Shown here: positions 11,075-21,670 of the stretch, piece after piece
Layout: every line of letters begins with the position of its first letter
How positions within the stretch are numbered: the stretch's first letter is position 1
Source: Hemerocallis citrina
Taxonomy: Eukaryota; Streptophyta; Magnoliopsida; Asparagales; Asphodelaceae
Reading direction: 5' to 3'
DNA: 64,000 nucleotides
Assembly (NCBI GenBank): GCA_017893485.1
Contig: CM030366.1
Coordinates: 204,529,326 to 204,593,325, forward strand
Made by a program: the position numbers and the translations under genes
Notes under the pieces: model-generated
Seen by the model: the letters and a program-made list of their open reading frames with translations, nothing else
Databases searched by the model: none
Told to the model about the DNA's origin: nothing

Positions 11075-11935
11075 CCTGGCTTGACGCTTGGCTTGTGCAT
11101 CGAGCGAGCAGAAAACTTTCTCACTGAAAGCATCTAAATGCAAAGCCACCTGGCTCGACGCTCGGCATTTGCCTAGAGCAAGTAACCAAACTTTTCACTA
11201 AAAGCACCTCAAAGCAAGGCCACCTGGCTCGATGCTCGTCATGTGCCTCGAGCAAGCAGCCAACTTTCTCACTAAAAGCACCTCAAAGCAAGCCACCTGG
11301 CTCGACGCTCGGCATGTGCCTCGAGCAGACAACCAGCTTTCTCACTGAAAGCGCCTCAAAGCAAGACAACCTGGCTCGAAGCTCGGTATCTGTCCCGAGC
11401 AAGCAGACAGCCAGCTTTCTCACTGAAAGCGCCTCAAAGCAAGACTACCTGGCTCAAAGCTCGGTATGTGCCCCGAGCAAGCAGCCAGCTTTCTTACTGA
11501 AAGCACCTCAAAGCAAGGCCAACTGGCTCTACGATCGGCACGTGCCTCGAGTAAGCAGTCAGCCTTCTCACAGAACCTCAGAGCTCGGCACGTGCCTCGA
11601 GCAGGCACACAGCTTTCTCTCATAAAGTGCCTTGTTCGTAGCGCTCGACAATGACCCCGAGCGAGCTATTGACTCAAAGCTCAGCATGTTCCCCGAGCAG
11701 GCACATAGTTTCCTCTCAGAAAGCACCTCGCTCGAAGCACTCGGCACCGGCCCCCCAAGTTCAGAGCTCGACACGTGCCTCGAGCATGCACACAACTTTC
11801 TCTCAGAAAGTGCCTCCCTCGTAATGCTTGGCACCGACCCCGAGCAAGCTATTGGCTCAAGCTCGGCACGTGCCTCGAGCAGGCACACAGCTTCCTCTTA
11901 GAAAGTGCCTAGCTCGAAGTGCTCGACACCGACCC
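11075..11935 (+). repeat. ~75-bp tandem repeat array of element B, about 11 copies
   Basis: Units contain TGGCTCGACGCTCGGC, TGCCTCGAGCAAGCAG and CTTTCTCACTGAAAGC with variation. Starts of the CTCG core fall near 11150, 11225, 11298, 11371, 11450 and 11523, then less regularly to 11935. It occupies the same place as the repeats of element A but is unrelated in sequence. Confidence 0.85.
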
Positions 11936-12134
11936 CCCAAGCTCGGCGCTTGGCACCAACCCCCCAAGCTCGGCGCTCGGCTAGGGCATCGACCAAGCCA
12001 TACACTACGCTCGGCTCGGCCCCGACCCCAAACACTTGTTTTGGGGGCTCACTATCTCATCTTCGCAAAACACTCTCCTTCAATCTTCTCACAGGAACGG
12101 ACTACTCCTCGACGGCTGGTGCACACAACCCTCC

Positions 12135-12150
12135 AGGAGTGAGGGGCTTA
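12135..12150 (+). promoter_or_regulatory. polypurine-type tract of element B
   Basis: AGGAGTGAGGGGCTTA sits directly before the LTR start TGATGTGAG and matches the tract of element A at 4053-4067. Confidence 0.6.
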
Positions 12151-12608
12151 TGATGTGAGTATAAGTGGCGTGGTCCAATCAGGGTCGTCGGATCTCCTCG
12201 ATATTCGCTCATCTCATATCATCATATCAAAAAGTCCAACGAGCCTTCTGCAACTTCAGGCTCACAGACAAACGGACCCAACCCGGCTCATTAGGGTTAG
12301 ATACCCGTTTGCTTTCCCTATAAATATTATGCCCTCTCCTCCTTAAGAAAGGTAATCTCAAAATCCTAACATGAACCCTAGCTTTCACTGTTGTCCAGTA
12401 ACTGACTAGATCGTCGGAGGGCCTGTCGCCGGGATTTCTCCCGGTGTTTCTCGGCCTTTTGTAGGTGCCCCGTCGTCCAGCCACCAGCTGCTCTTCTGAG
12501 CCGACCTGCAGAAATAGACCCGATCTGTGACTGAGATCTGTCCCTTCCGCTATACAAAAATGCAAGAACTCGCATCTGTTATTCCCACACCGAAAACAAA
12601 CAGCATCA
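12151..12608 (+). mobile_element. 3' LTR of Gypsy element B
   Basis: It starts TGATGTGAG. A TATA box (CTATAAATA) lies at 12319-12327. The conserved ATCGTCGGAGGG...GCCGGG...CCCGGTG segment lies at 12411-12450, and the sequence then runs to about CAGCATCA at 12608. The right border is approximate. Confidence 0.6.
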
Positions 12609-13789
12609 TTTATTTTCTTCAAAAATATTTTTTTTAGAGTTTTTGTGATGTATAATGTCTATTTCAACTAGGTTGTGTTCGTGCTTCTTAGGCGACTTAC
12701 CAATTGAAGTAATCTCAAGTATCTAGGATCAGTTATAACACCTACTGTATGATTACAATGTAGCTCGAAATTTTACTTTGTCACCAGCTCTAGTAATATT
12801 ATAGTCTTGAAAGATAAGAAAATGTGAAGTGTCTTCAAACCAGTGCACTTGTACTTTAATTACTTTATCTAGGACTTATTTACTTCAACTAGTCGACATC
12901 TCAAGTTTTGCTTTAAGAACATGTAGTTGGTTTTGCTTGACATACAAATGCATTAATAAGTATAAGTTTGAATTGGATTAGAACAGAGAGAGAAGAGTGA
13001 GGTTGGCAGTGGTGTGTAAGTTTGTGATGAAAAGGAAGGTGAAGTTTCACATTATCATATAACCGGCCATGCCCTGTTTTGTGCTTTGCTGGCAAAAGGA
13101 AAAGAAAACAAGATGATATTGCCACCTCCCTCTCTTGAATATCTATTATTATGCACGGAGTGCATCATTCATTCAAGCAGCTAGGCTGTCTTATTTTGTT
13201 TTTATTTTATTTTTTAAAAGTTTTGAATATTCTTAAAATAACTTATTTTGTACGTACTCTCAGCTAATGGTCGTGTACAAAGTGTTCGCATGCAACATAT
13301 ATATATGTATATGTAAAAGTTTTCTTTTTCTACATTAAATGGTCGGGGGCAAATCATCACCCATGGCTTAGAACTTGGGAGAGAGAGAGAGAGAATATGC
13401 CTTCCCTTCTGTAATGCATACTCAATTACTTTTCATGGCATCAAAGTGCATGGTAATTGGGCACACTACCAGGTGTTTGATTTCTTTTTTTATTGTTGTT
13501 TTTCTATTACCTTCCTTTCGACTACATTTTATATATTTTTTTTTAACGTAGACAGACGAATATTAGTGATATGAGATATTGAAGTTTAGGAGAAGCTGCA
13601 TGAAACTTGAAGTAGACGAGAATCGAAAGAAGGAAGTATATATGAATATGAGAGTTGACGGCCCAATACCAGCTCCATCTGTTAGTGTGCTTGACAAACA
13701 ACATTTGCAAATAAAAAATACGACACTCAGGAATCCCAATTAATTAAATTCTTAGTTATCTTATGTTTGAGATTCGATGTGTTTAGCCT
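12609..13789. other. unannotated AT-rich sequence
   Basis: No coding sequence or recognisable element was seen. A short (GA)n run lies at 13379-13393 and a TATATATATG stretch near 13300. Confidence 0.5.
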
Positions 13790-13792
13790 TGA

Positions 13793-14379
13793 GAGCATCT
13801 ACAGTCATTTGCTATTTATGCATATTATGCATATTTTAACTAAAAAAATGCTGCGGTCATTTGCTATTTATACATATTTTGATAATTTCGCAACAGTAGA
13901 TTGCTATATATGAGAGCGGATGTAGAAATTATGCATTTTATGCAGGACGGATCTTGATCCCACTAAAAAAAAAAAAAAAAAAGTTCTCCGACGGATCTTC
14001 ACTGTCCGTCGCTTTAAAAAAAAAAAAGATTTTTTATTTTTCAGACGGATCTTCAAAGTCCATCGCTTTGAGAAAAAAATTTATTTCGTATTAATAAAAC
14101 CAAAAAAATACCCCCCCCCCCCCCCCCCCCGGACGGATCTTCAAGATCCTTCCAGTGGGGGGGCCATTAAATTTTTTTTTAAACTTAAAAAATCGATTTA
14201 ATTATTAAAAAATTCAAAAAAAAAACTGTTTAAAAATCGTTGGGACGGATCTTCGACATCCATCCGATCTTAATTTTTTTTGGCTATATTATAGCAATTT
14301 ACGATTGCAGTAAACTTACTTATCTATATCTATAATATGTATTTATCCATTTTTTAGCAAACCACAACTGTAAATACTC
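13793..14379. mobile_element. 587-bp MITE, PIF/Harbinger-like by its TGA target duplication
   Basis: The left end is GAGCATCTACAGTCATTTGC. The right end, read on the minus strand, is GAGTATTTACAGTTGTGGTT. TGA flanks both sides (13790-13792 and 14380-14382). A GAGCATCTCCAAC-type terminus with a 3-bp TNA duplication is common in plant MITEs, and PIF/Harbinger makes 3-bp duplications. There is no coding capacity. The middle holds the GACGGATCTTC repeats. Confidence 0.6.
13946..14265 (+). repeat. GACGGATCTTC interspersed repeat within the MITE
   Basis: GACGGATCTTC(A/G) recurs near 13946, 13990, 14042, 14132 and 14243, usually followed by GTCC(A/G)TCG, with A-runs or a 20-C tract (14111-14130) between copies. 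Confidence 0.75.
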
Positions 14380-14382
14380 TGA

Positions 14383-16399
14383 GGAGTGTTGCCCTGTTAG
14401 ATTCATTTATTATAAGAGATTTATTGAATTTCAACTACATCTCAAAAGGTGTTTTGACACACACAAAATTCATACTCCCTAGTCCCTGCTAGTTATATTT
14501 TGAGAAAAAGAAAACAAGCAAAGCATAGAAGTTTTCCCTTTTTATATCTTTTCCGTTTTTTTGGTTTTTTTGTTTTTTGTTTTTGTTTGTTTAATTTTTT
14601 TGTTTGATTGTTTGTTTGTTTTTTTACCTGAAACTAAGTGGATCAATAATAATGGGCTGCTCTCCGCAATAGTGGGCCAACTATTGGGTAAGACTTGTCA
14701 ATCCGTATTAAATGTGGGCCTTTTTTGCGTGTTCATTTATTTAATGGACCTGTGAGATTTTAAGAGCCCACCCACAAAGTTTGTTCCCTCACAGTTTTTT
14801 GCAGGGGAGGGGATCATAGAGATAGAGTGCTTCAATCATGTCAAGTATCTTACATTCACCAACTCCTCAAAGATTCACAGTCTGTTATCTCCTCCATTCC
14901 TTCCTTTAATTTTCGTGTCGTAACATGTTGAATCCTACCGCTCCCAAGCTACACTGTTGTTACATATATATAGGATTTCATTGGATTTGACATTGTTGAA
15001 TACCATATGCTCATGAGGTGTTTGATAGATATCCTAAATTGTCATTTCTACATATAATTTGAATTATCTTTTTTTCTGTTGAAGCTAATTGTAAGTCCTA
15101 ATTAGGAACAATACAATGATGCAAATTCTCAGTATGCAAACGGGTCGTGGAAACGGGTTACTAAAGTTTACTTCTAGGTCAACCCGCATTCAAGTGGTTA
15201 GGATTACTCGACATAATAGTTTGCTAAATGTACCAGTGCAAACCTATACCCGTGATATGCAATTTTATCGAAGAAAAATGATACTGTCTACCAAAATATT
15301 GAGTGTAAAATTTATAAGAAAAATGGGTTACATCTCTACCAAATGCATGGAGCATTCTGGTGGTGCATGTTACAAAGATGGTCTAAAAAGTGTTTAATCA
15401 ATTAATTTGTTACGGAATTTTTTTTTCCCTGAAGAATTTGATGGAAGATGATGCATTTTCTAGTTGTTCAAGTAGAAGGTAGATGCTTACTGTTGTATTA
15501 CTTTTGTAATTTTAGATCGATACTCATATGTCTACCGCCATTGGTGTGCAGTTGCATTATGATGTGTTATGGAAGAATTTCGCCTAATACCTTTGAGGTA
15601 CCAGTTATCACTCTACTTGTAAGTACAAGTAACAAAGCTACCATTACAAGTTCAATGCTTTTACTTGTTTAGAATTTTGTGTATTCATATATATAAATTG
15701 GCTATATCTTCGTGCATAAAGCCAGCTGCATATATCTTTTCTCTGTTTTGTATATTCATGTGCTGAACGTACACGGTGCTTTTTACTGTTTTATTTATGT
15801 GGATCTATTGATGGAATTGTAGAATAGTTCCAGAAGCCTGTATTTTGTGCTAGATACTTTTTACAGGAAGGCTACAAAGCTTGTGATATAATTTTATCCA
15901 ACTTTCTAGTGACATTTCTTTGTACTTTTGCATACCTTGCTCAGTTTTTTACTCTGAATATAAGCTTGAATGGGTTTATATGCAAACAGCTAATTATATG
16001 ATACACAAATTTTTTCCACCACATAAGTTGTAAAGATGTGAAATAAAGAGGAAGATCTGGGATCTGTTAGCCTGTTGATAATGTACCAAAAATTCCTGAG
16101 TGTGAACTCTTGACTTCATTGATCATATCCACTCTGCCCATCTGCTGCGGTCTCTCATTTAACGGGAAATTATATTTTATAAGTAAGCACAATGTGTAGT
16201 TTGAATGCTTAACCAAAGAGCGCAGTCTAATGCACAATGAGGTTTGCTTCATCCTTGTGTCAAGATTCTAAGAATTACCTAGGAGTAACCATTTTTGTTA
16301 TTTAGGATCAATCATTCACCTGGATGGAGAAATCAAGAAGTATTCTACGCATAGAATTACAGCAGGCTAATTAGAATGTCCAATTCCATACTTTGCGAT
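14383..16399. other. unannotated sequence
   Basis: T-rich stretches near 14540-14630. Several open frames under 95 codons show no protein family I recognise. Nothing further supported. Confidence 0.5.
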
Positions 16400-16850
16400 T
16401 GTTGGATACCTTTTAAATTGAATAAAAAGTTTTAGAGGACAACTATACGATCTAACCATGCTTTATAAATCAGAATGTTGGGCGGTCAAGAAATAACATA
16501 ATCAAAATATGAGTGTAGTTGAAATAAGGATGCTAAACTGGACAAGTGAAAACACACTAAAAGAAAATTAAGAAATGATTACATACAGAAAAGAAAAGAA
16601 AAGAAAAAATAGAGGTTGCCCCCATGTGAAGCTAAGAAGCGGCAGATTTGGACACATACAACGAAACCGATAACCGCCCTAATAAGGAAAATTGATCGGA
16701 TGGAGTTAGAGGAACAAAAATGAGGAGTAGTAAACCCAAACGAACTTGGGTAAAAGATCTGAAAAATGTTAATTTGATGACGGAGGTGGCCCACAATAGA
16801 GTTGAGTGGAGAAGCGGGATTCATGTAGCAAATCACAAATTTTTTGAGAT
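16400..16850 (+). pseudogene. 3' end of an RTE-clade LINE reverse transcriptase ORF
   Basis: Across several frames the plus strand reads a decayed version of the well-known plant RTE C-terminal region: a KSECWAVKK motif (about 16465-16495), MSVVEIRMLNW (16508-16542), a FGHIQR segment (about 16650-16670) and NRVEWRSGIHVA-like residues at the end (about 16797-16830). Multiple stops and frameshifts are present. No upstream RT core is seen, so this is a 5'-truncated relic. Confidence 0.65.
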
Positions 16851-17248
16851 ATCACTGTCATTGTTGGTCTGAGAATCATGTCCCGTTAGAGTATACTTTA
16901 ACCTTGTCTTGGAAATTTCGTTCACGCTGGGTTGGCTGGCGAGTCTGGTTTGCCTTTTCATTCAAGGAAAATTTGTGATTTTGTGGTCCTCTGTCCTCCC
17001 TTCACCACGCACATACGGCTTCAAAAAAGCTCCTCATCGTGCACAAGCATTGATTTGATCTTTCCTTCTGCCACCTATTGGTAGTTTATTTGTCGATTCT
17101 CCACTTGTGCATTATACTCGTCCAACTGGGGTGGATTCTTTAAGCTGTCTCCCTTATAGTCTCATTGTATGTACATGTCATCAAAAGTTTGCCCTGGTGT
17201 GTGGGTTTTCTTTAAATCCAAAGGTGGTTAGTTCGAAGAACTCTACCA

Positions 17249-17735
17249 CTACTCGAGTGCTGGGTCAAACTTCCTCCATGCTCTCTTCTCATTCACAATG
17301 CACTGGGGTGAGAACTTCTCTAAGTCGATACATTCATCCTCATATTCAGCGACAAACCTGTTCCCCTGTTCCCAGTCTAATAACTCACTTTCTTTCTGTC
17401 TGCGAACTGTCTCTGAGAAAAATTTCCCCAGGAAGAACTTCTTGAACTCTTTCTTCCCTTGGCATGATCTTGGCCTTGTCCCCAAGGATCCTCTTTTTGC
17501 ATTAGGCACCGTTCGTAAGCTCATCCTTCGAGCATATAAGTGGGTACAACTACGTACCTTCTCACCTCATCTAAGCACAACAGTCCAGTTGTTGACCATC
17601 ATTCGGATTGATGCTTCCGTCGAAACTGTGACGAGTCAATCTCCTGAGATCATGTCTGGTCTTAGTTTGGTCGATCTTCTCTTTTATCGCCCTACTGTAG
17701 CTGCACAAATTGCTGCACCAAAGTGTTGGTAAGAG
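17249..17735 (-). pseudogene. Ty3/Gypsy gag fragment
   Basis: Minus strand. Residues from about 17700 downwards include a SFDGS motif and PTYMLEG, followed in another frame by FKKFFLGKFFSETVRRQKES and EYEDECIDLEKFSP. The order (FDGS, hydrophobic AAYML-like motif, F..FF...FP..VR..K..E, QG, EY...F..L) is that of the plant Retrotrans_gag domain. Frameshifts and a stop are present. No zinc knuckle, protease or RT follows within reach, so it is an isolated relic. Confidence 0.55.
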
Positions 17736-18004
17736 TGTGGAGTAACTGTATTAAGACATTGTTCGCCTGATCTTTGATATGTTGGGTTCCTACAAGCATC
17801 GCTCGCTCAAATTCTCGATAGTTTGATTGAGGTTATTGTGATGGTGAGACATACTGACCTAGCCAAATTATCCATTAGTTATGTCTATATATCACTAAGG
17901 TGTACCATACAATAGATTAAGCAAGCAATACCATTTACACTTGTACCAAAACACAACTCTAAAATTGAACTTTATGAAAACTCAATTATGTTCTAGACAC
18001 AAAT

Positions 18005-18260
18005 TATTTTTTTTATTTTTTATTTTTAAGAAAAAGTAGAATATAGCCATCATGTTTCATTAATAAGAGAATAATGAAACAAGCCTAGAGACTATGAAAA
18101 TACAAGAAAAATAAAAGAAAGCAATAAAGTACATTGATCCCCAACATCCATAAAGGGTGGGACCAAATAAATTCCAAGTCCAAGTTAAGGAAAACCAGAA
18201 TAACAGCTAAAAGAGATCCCTCCAACATTGTTGGAGTGTGGGCGGTCTAGCCAAATGTAG
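18005..18260 (-). mobile_element. possible LINE 3'-UTR remnant
   Basis: Read on the minus strand, T-rich sequence ends with TTATTAATGAAACATGATGGC and an A-rich tail (18005-18035 on the plus strand is T-rich). This resembles the 3' ends of plant L1 elements such as the one ending at 47246. No coding domain was identified, so the assignment is weak. Confidence 0.25.
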
Positions 18261-18987
18261 GTCCAATTTGTATTTCCTCATCGCCATAGGCCACCGGCAA
18301 TCCTCCCCTAGGCCCTATAGTTATTGCCTCTGCCTAAAACGAAATCAAATGCATAGCTTGGATTAATCTACCATGTATACACTATTACTTGTCCCACGAC
18401 AATAGAAGTTATTTCTATCTGGTTATAGAACCTAAGTTGTAGCCGCAATAGCTATAGGCCATGCCTCTTTTAATGATCATCTACATGCGGCAAATCTATT
18501 GCCTGTCCATAATTCCTTTTTACAAAAAATTAATCAAAACTGCTAAACTCTTCTTAATGAATTCACATGTCCTCCATTGTGTCAAAAGTAGGCCAACCAT
18601 GTTACTTCTTCACCTCCTTTTAGATTGCATATCTTAAAGCGACGTACAACACTCCTCGCTTAATCAGTTAATCCAAGCTTTGGCCGGAAACATTTCAGTG
18701 CTATCCTTCTTACAACGATTAAGTCCAACGTTCTTTCTCATTCTCTAACTTGAAAATTTTCATTCTTAGTTTGTTTACTTCATCATAATCCTAGTGACAC
18801 TAGACGAAGTCATCTGCAATCCACCTCGAAATGTTTTACTTTCCTTCAACAGTGTCTTCAGTTTTCGATGATGTATCTTAATCCCTCTTCTTTCCCTATT
18901 ATCCAAAAATAAATATCATTAATCTAACAAAAGAATCCATTCATATCTCAAATAAAACCATGTCTGAGCGAACTATATATATATATC

Positions 18988-19168
18988 ATGGCCGGCCCTA
19001 CCCTAGAGGCGGGTAAGGCAGCCGCCTTAGGTCCCCCGGAGATTTCGCAATTTTAGGGGCCCCAAATTTGAACTTCCCTTGTAAATTAGGCACGTATTTG
19101 TGCGTATAAAATATATATATATATTATTAGGGGCCCTCATTTCGGAAGTTCGCCTAGGGCCGGCCCTG
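18988..19168. mobile_element. 181-bp element with GGCCGGCCC termini in a TA tract
   Basis: The left end is CATGGCCGGCCCTA; the right end on the other strand is CAGGGCCGGCCCTA. The sequence between includes an AGGCGGGTAAGGCAGCC-like block. It is bounded on both sides by ATATATAT, compatible with an 8-bp duplication (hAT-like) or a TA-targeted insertion. No coding capacity. Confidence 0.55.
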
Positions 19169-19499
19169 ATATATATATATATATATATATAGAAAACCCA
19201 TATCAAATTGGATTAAAAATTCAAGTCTTCAACAATAATTTGATTTCAAATATATTACAACAAACTCTTACATTTGCAAACTAACATTCGAACGGGAGTC
19301 CTCTTTAAAGACACTAGAACTAGCTGAGACAAAATAGGCAACTAGGAGCCAAATTGTTGCTACCCTAGCAATTCATTCACCGACTTTACCCCAAATGACT
19401 TTTTCGGTATTTGATCAAAATAAAGCAAAGGCGCTGAGTAAGGCTTAATAGTAAGTAGTATCGTAATGATAACAGTTAAACAATTTAGCACATTTACAG
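19169..19499. other. unannotated sequence
   Basis: TA repeat at 19169-19190, then sequence with no recognised coding or element features. Confidence 0.5.
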
Positions 19500-20780
19500 T
19501 AAGACAATATCGACTGAGAACAAATGGTGGTGGAATTTGGGGGTTTAGGAATCATTAACCTGCGGGACATGAACAGAGCACTGCTGAGCAAATGGTGGTG
19601 AAAGATGAACAAACGACGAAAGACTTGGTGGTATAACTCATTTGACCTATATAGGAGGCGGAAGAAGTTCAGATTTAGAGGATGGAGTAAAGAGGGAAGG
19701 CGTCCCATATATGGAAAGGAATCACAAGGGTGGGGGAAGACTTTCATGCAACAACCAGGTGTAGGATAAGAAACGGTAAAGATACGAGATTTTGGATGGA
19801 TAAATGGTATGGGAATAACTCACTCCAATCTTTATTCCCATTACTGGCAGAGGAAACGACTAATGTGAATGCTCTTGTAGTCGATATATGGAAGGTTCAT
19901 AGATTGCGTATTGATTTCAAGGGAGCGATCTCTACAGAAATGCAACAACAACTACACAGTCTTAAGATTGTTGTTCTGGAAGGGAGACAACAATTGAACG
20001 AGGATAGAGATATTAGGGATTGGAGCCTTCAGCCCAGTAAAATTTTCTCGGTCTCGTCTATGTATCGCCATCTTAACGACGGGGGGACTAAGAAACCACG
20101 AAGCCAATATTATCTGGAAGACTGAGTCACGACAAAGATTAAAGCATTTTTGTGGCTAGTCCCGAATAATGCGATTCTCTCCAAAGTCAACTTAAGGAAG
20201 CGCCAAGTGCAGTTAGATGTCACGTGTCTTAGATGTAACCAAGGGGGGGAGGAGGTTGATCATATTTTCTTACAGTGCCCTAAGGCTAAATTAGCTTGGG
20301 AAATTTTTGGTTTAAGCTTTGGTACCTTTGCAGTACCTTCTCATATCAATGATATTTGGGGAACCTGGAGAACAACACATATTAGAAAAGAGAGTAGGGT
20401 CATTTGGGATATTACGGTAGCAGCTATTATATGGATCCTATGGCTAGACAAAAATGATGTTTGATATCGTAACAAGAATTGTAATTTTATTGTGATGTTC
20501 TCTAAAATTTTAGGTCTTATTAATGCTTGGGCAGGTAAAGCTACGGTGAAAAAGAGGCTTCGGTCGGAATATGAGGAGTAGGACTCGGTGCGAGAAGGGC
20601 AGGAACACAATACTACTTTTGGGTGCCTTTGGAGGATTGTTCTGCCTTCGGTGTTGGACAGTTTTATCTTTTATGTTTTTAGATGTCTATGTATCTACTT
20701 CTTTGATGTTTTAGATTGAACTTATGGTGTTTGTAATATTTTTTATGTTAGTTTCGTTAATTCTTCATCAATGGAACAGG
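19500..20780 (+). pseudogene. L1-type LINE, 3' part of ORF2 (zf-RVT region)
   Basis: The plus strand reads the end of a non-LTR retrotransposon ORF2: GLGIINLRDMNRALLSKWW near 19535-19590, a WGKTF... segment, then KIFSVSSMYRHLND and, after a TGA at 20123-20125, KIKAFLWLVPNNAILSKVNL. The zinc-binding CLRCNQGGEEVDHIFLQC follows, which is the zf-RVT domain typical of plant LINE ORF2 C termini. Several in-frame stops are present (20123, 20462). A T-rich 3' UTR follows to about 20780. RT and endonuclease are missing: 5'-truncated and dead. Confidence 0.8.
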
Positions 20781-20799
20781 TGATCGTTTGGTCACTTTT

Positions 20800-20927
<128 letters not shown>

Positions 20928-21149
20928 TTCTTCGGTTGCAAACGGGCCGGAACGGGTCGGTTCGCACGGACCCGTGCGAACTTCGATCTGGACCGTTGGA
21001 TCAAAGATCCAACGGTCCAGATTTTTTTTATAAAATCTTGCCTTAACCCGTCGTTGGCAAGAACGGGTTAAGGCAAAATTTTATTTAAAAAAATGGCCTT
21101 AACCCGTTATTCCCAAGAACGGGTTAAGGCTATATTTTTTCATTTTCGT

Positions 21150-21410
21150 CGACATACAGTTCGTCTTCTTTCTTCTATCCCAACTCCAACGACGAACCCA
21201 AACCCAACAACGGAAAAAAAAACCCTAAAAAATCCTAGCACCGACGATCGAAACCCTCGAACTCCCTCTTCTCTCCCCACTCCGAAGATCGAAACCCTCG
21301 AACTCCGACGATCGAAACCCTAGCTTCTCTTCCCCTCTTCGACACGAATTTGGAACCCTAGTTCTCTTCCAAAACCGTTTCCTTGGCTTGATTTCGACTT
21401 ATTCCGTAAG
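21150..21410 (+). promoter_or_regulatory. probable 5'-UTR leader exon of the transposase, inside the left TIR
   Basis: A CT-rich, AAACCCTA-rich leader typical of plant 5' UTRs ends at AAG/GTATAC, a good donor at 21411. An acceptor-like TTTCTTAG lies at 23815-23822, two bases before the transposase ATG, with a branch-like CCCTAACT upstream. The inferred 2.4-kb 5'-UTR intron would contain the whole hairpin array. The right TIR has the mirror-image leader and donor (37494). Confidence 0.45.
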
Positions 21411-21670
21411 GTATACACTATTTCTTTACCCTAATAATCTACATTTGTAATTTTTTGATTGAATTTGTGTGTAGTAATTTATTTAGAAATTTGGGAAAAA
21501 ATTAAATGTGTTAGTAGATTTTAGATGTAGAATCGGGGAGACTCTCAAGTATATTCAATTGCCGAAGTATGTTGCTTGCATTAGTAACTTGTAGAATTAG
21601 AATTGTATATACGAAATTAGTTAGAAACTTTTCAGTGCGGTTATGGTTAAAAACCTTGCGAACGACCGTA

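Larger units (their letters stand above)
4667..12608 (+). mobile_element. 3' part of a second Tat-type Gypsy element (element B), interrupted
   Basis: It has the same order as element A: antisense extra ORF (4740-10601, minus), tandem-repeat spacer (11075-11935), purine tract (12135-12150), LTR (12151-12608). The LTR shares layout and short motifs with that of element A but is clearly diverged, so these are two families or subfamilies rather than the two LTRs of one copy. The antisense ORF is cut by the insertion at 6284-10072. No gag-pol is present in the window. Confidence 0.65.

Noticed and set aside
10879..12153. Several open frames of 60-105 codons through the 75-bp repeat array
   Set aside because: Proteins are just the translated repeat, in all frames; no start context or homology.
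15116..15672. Open frames of 93 and 74 codons
   Set aside because: No recognisable domain, AT-rich surroundings, no promoter or splice support.
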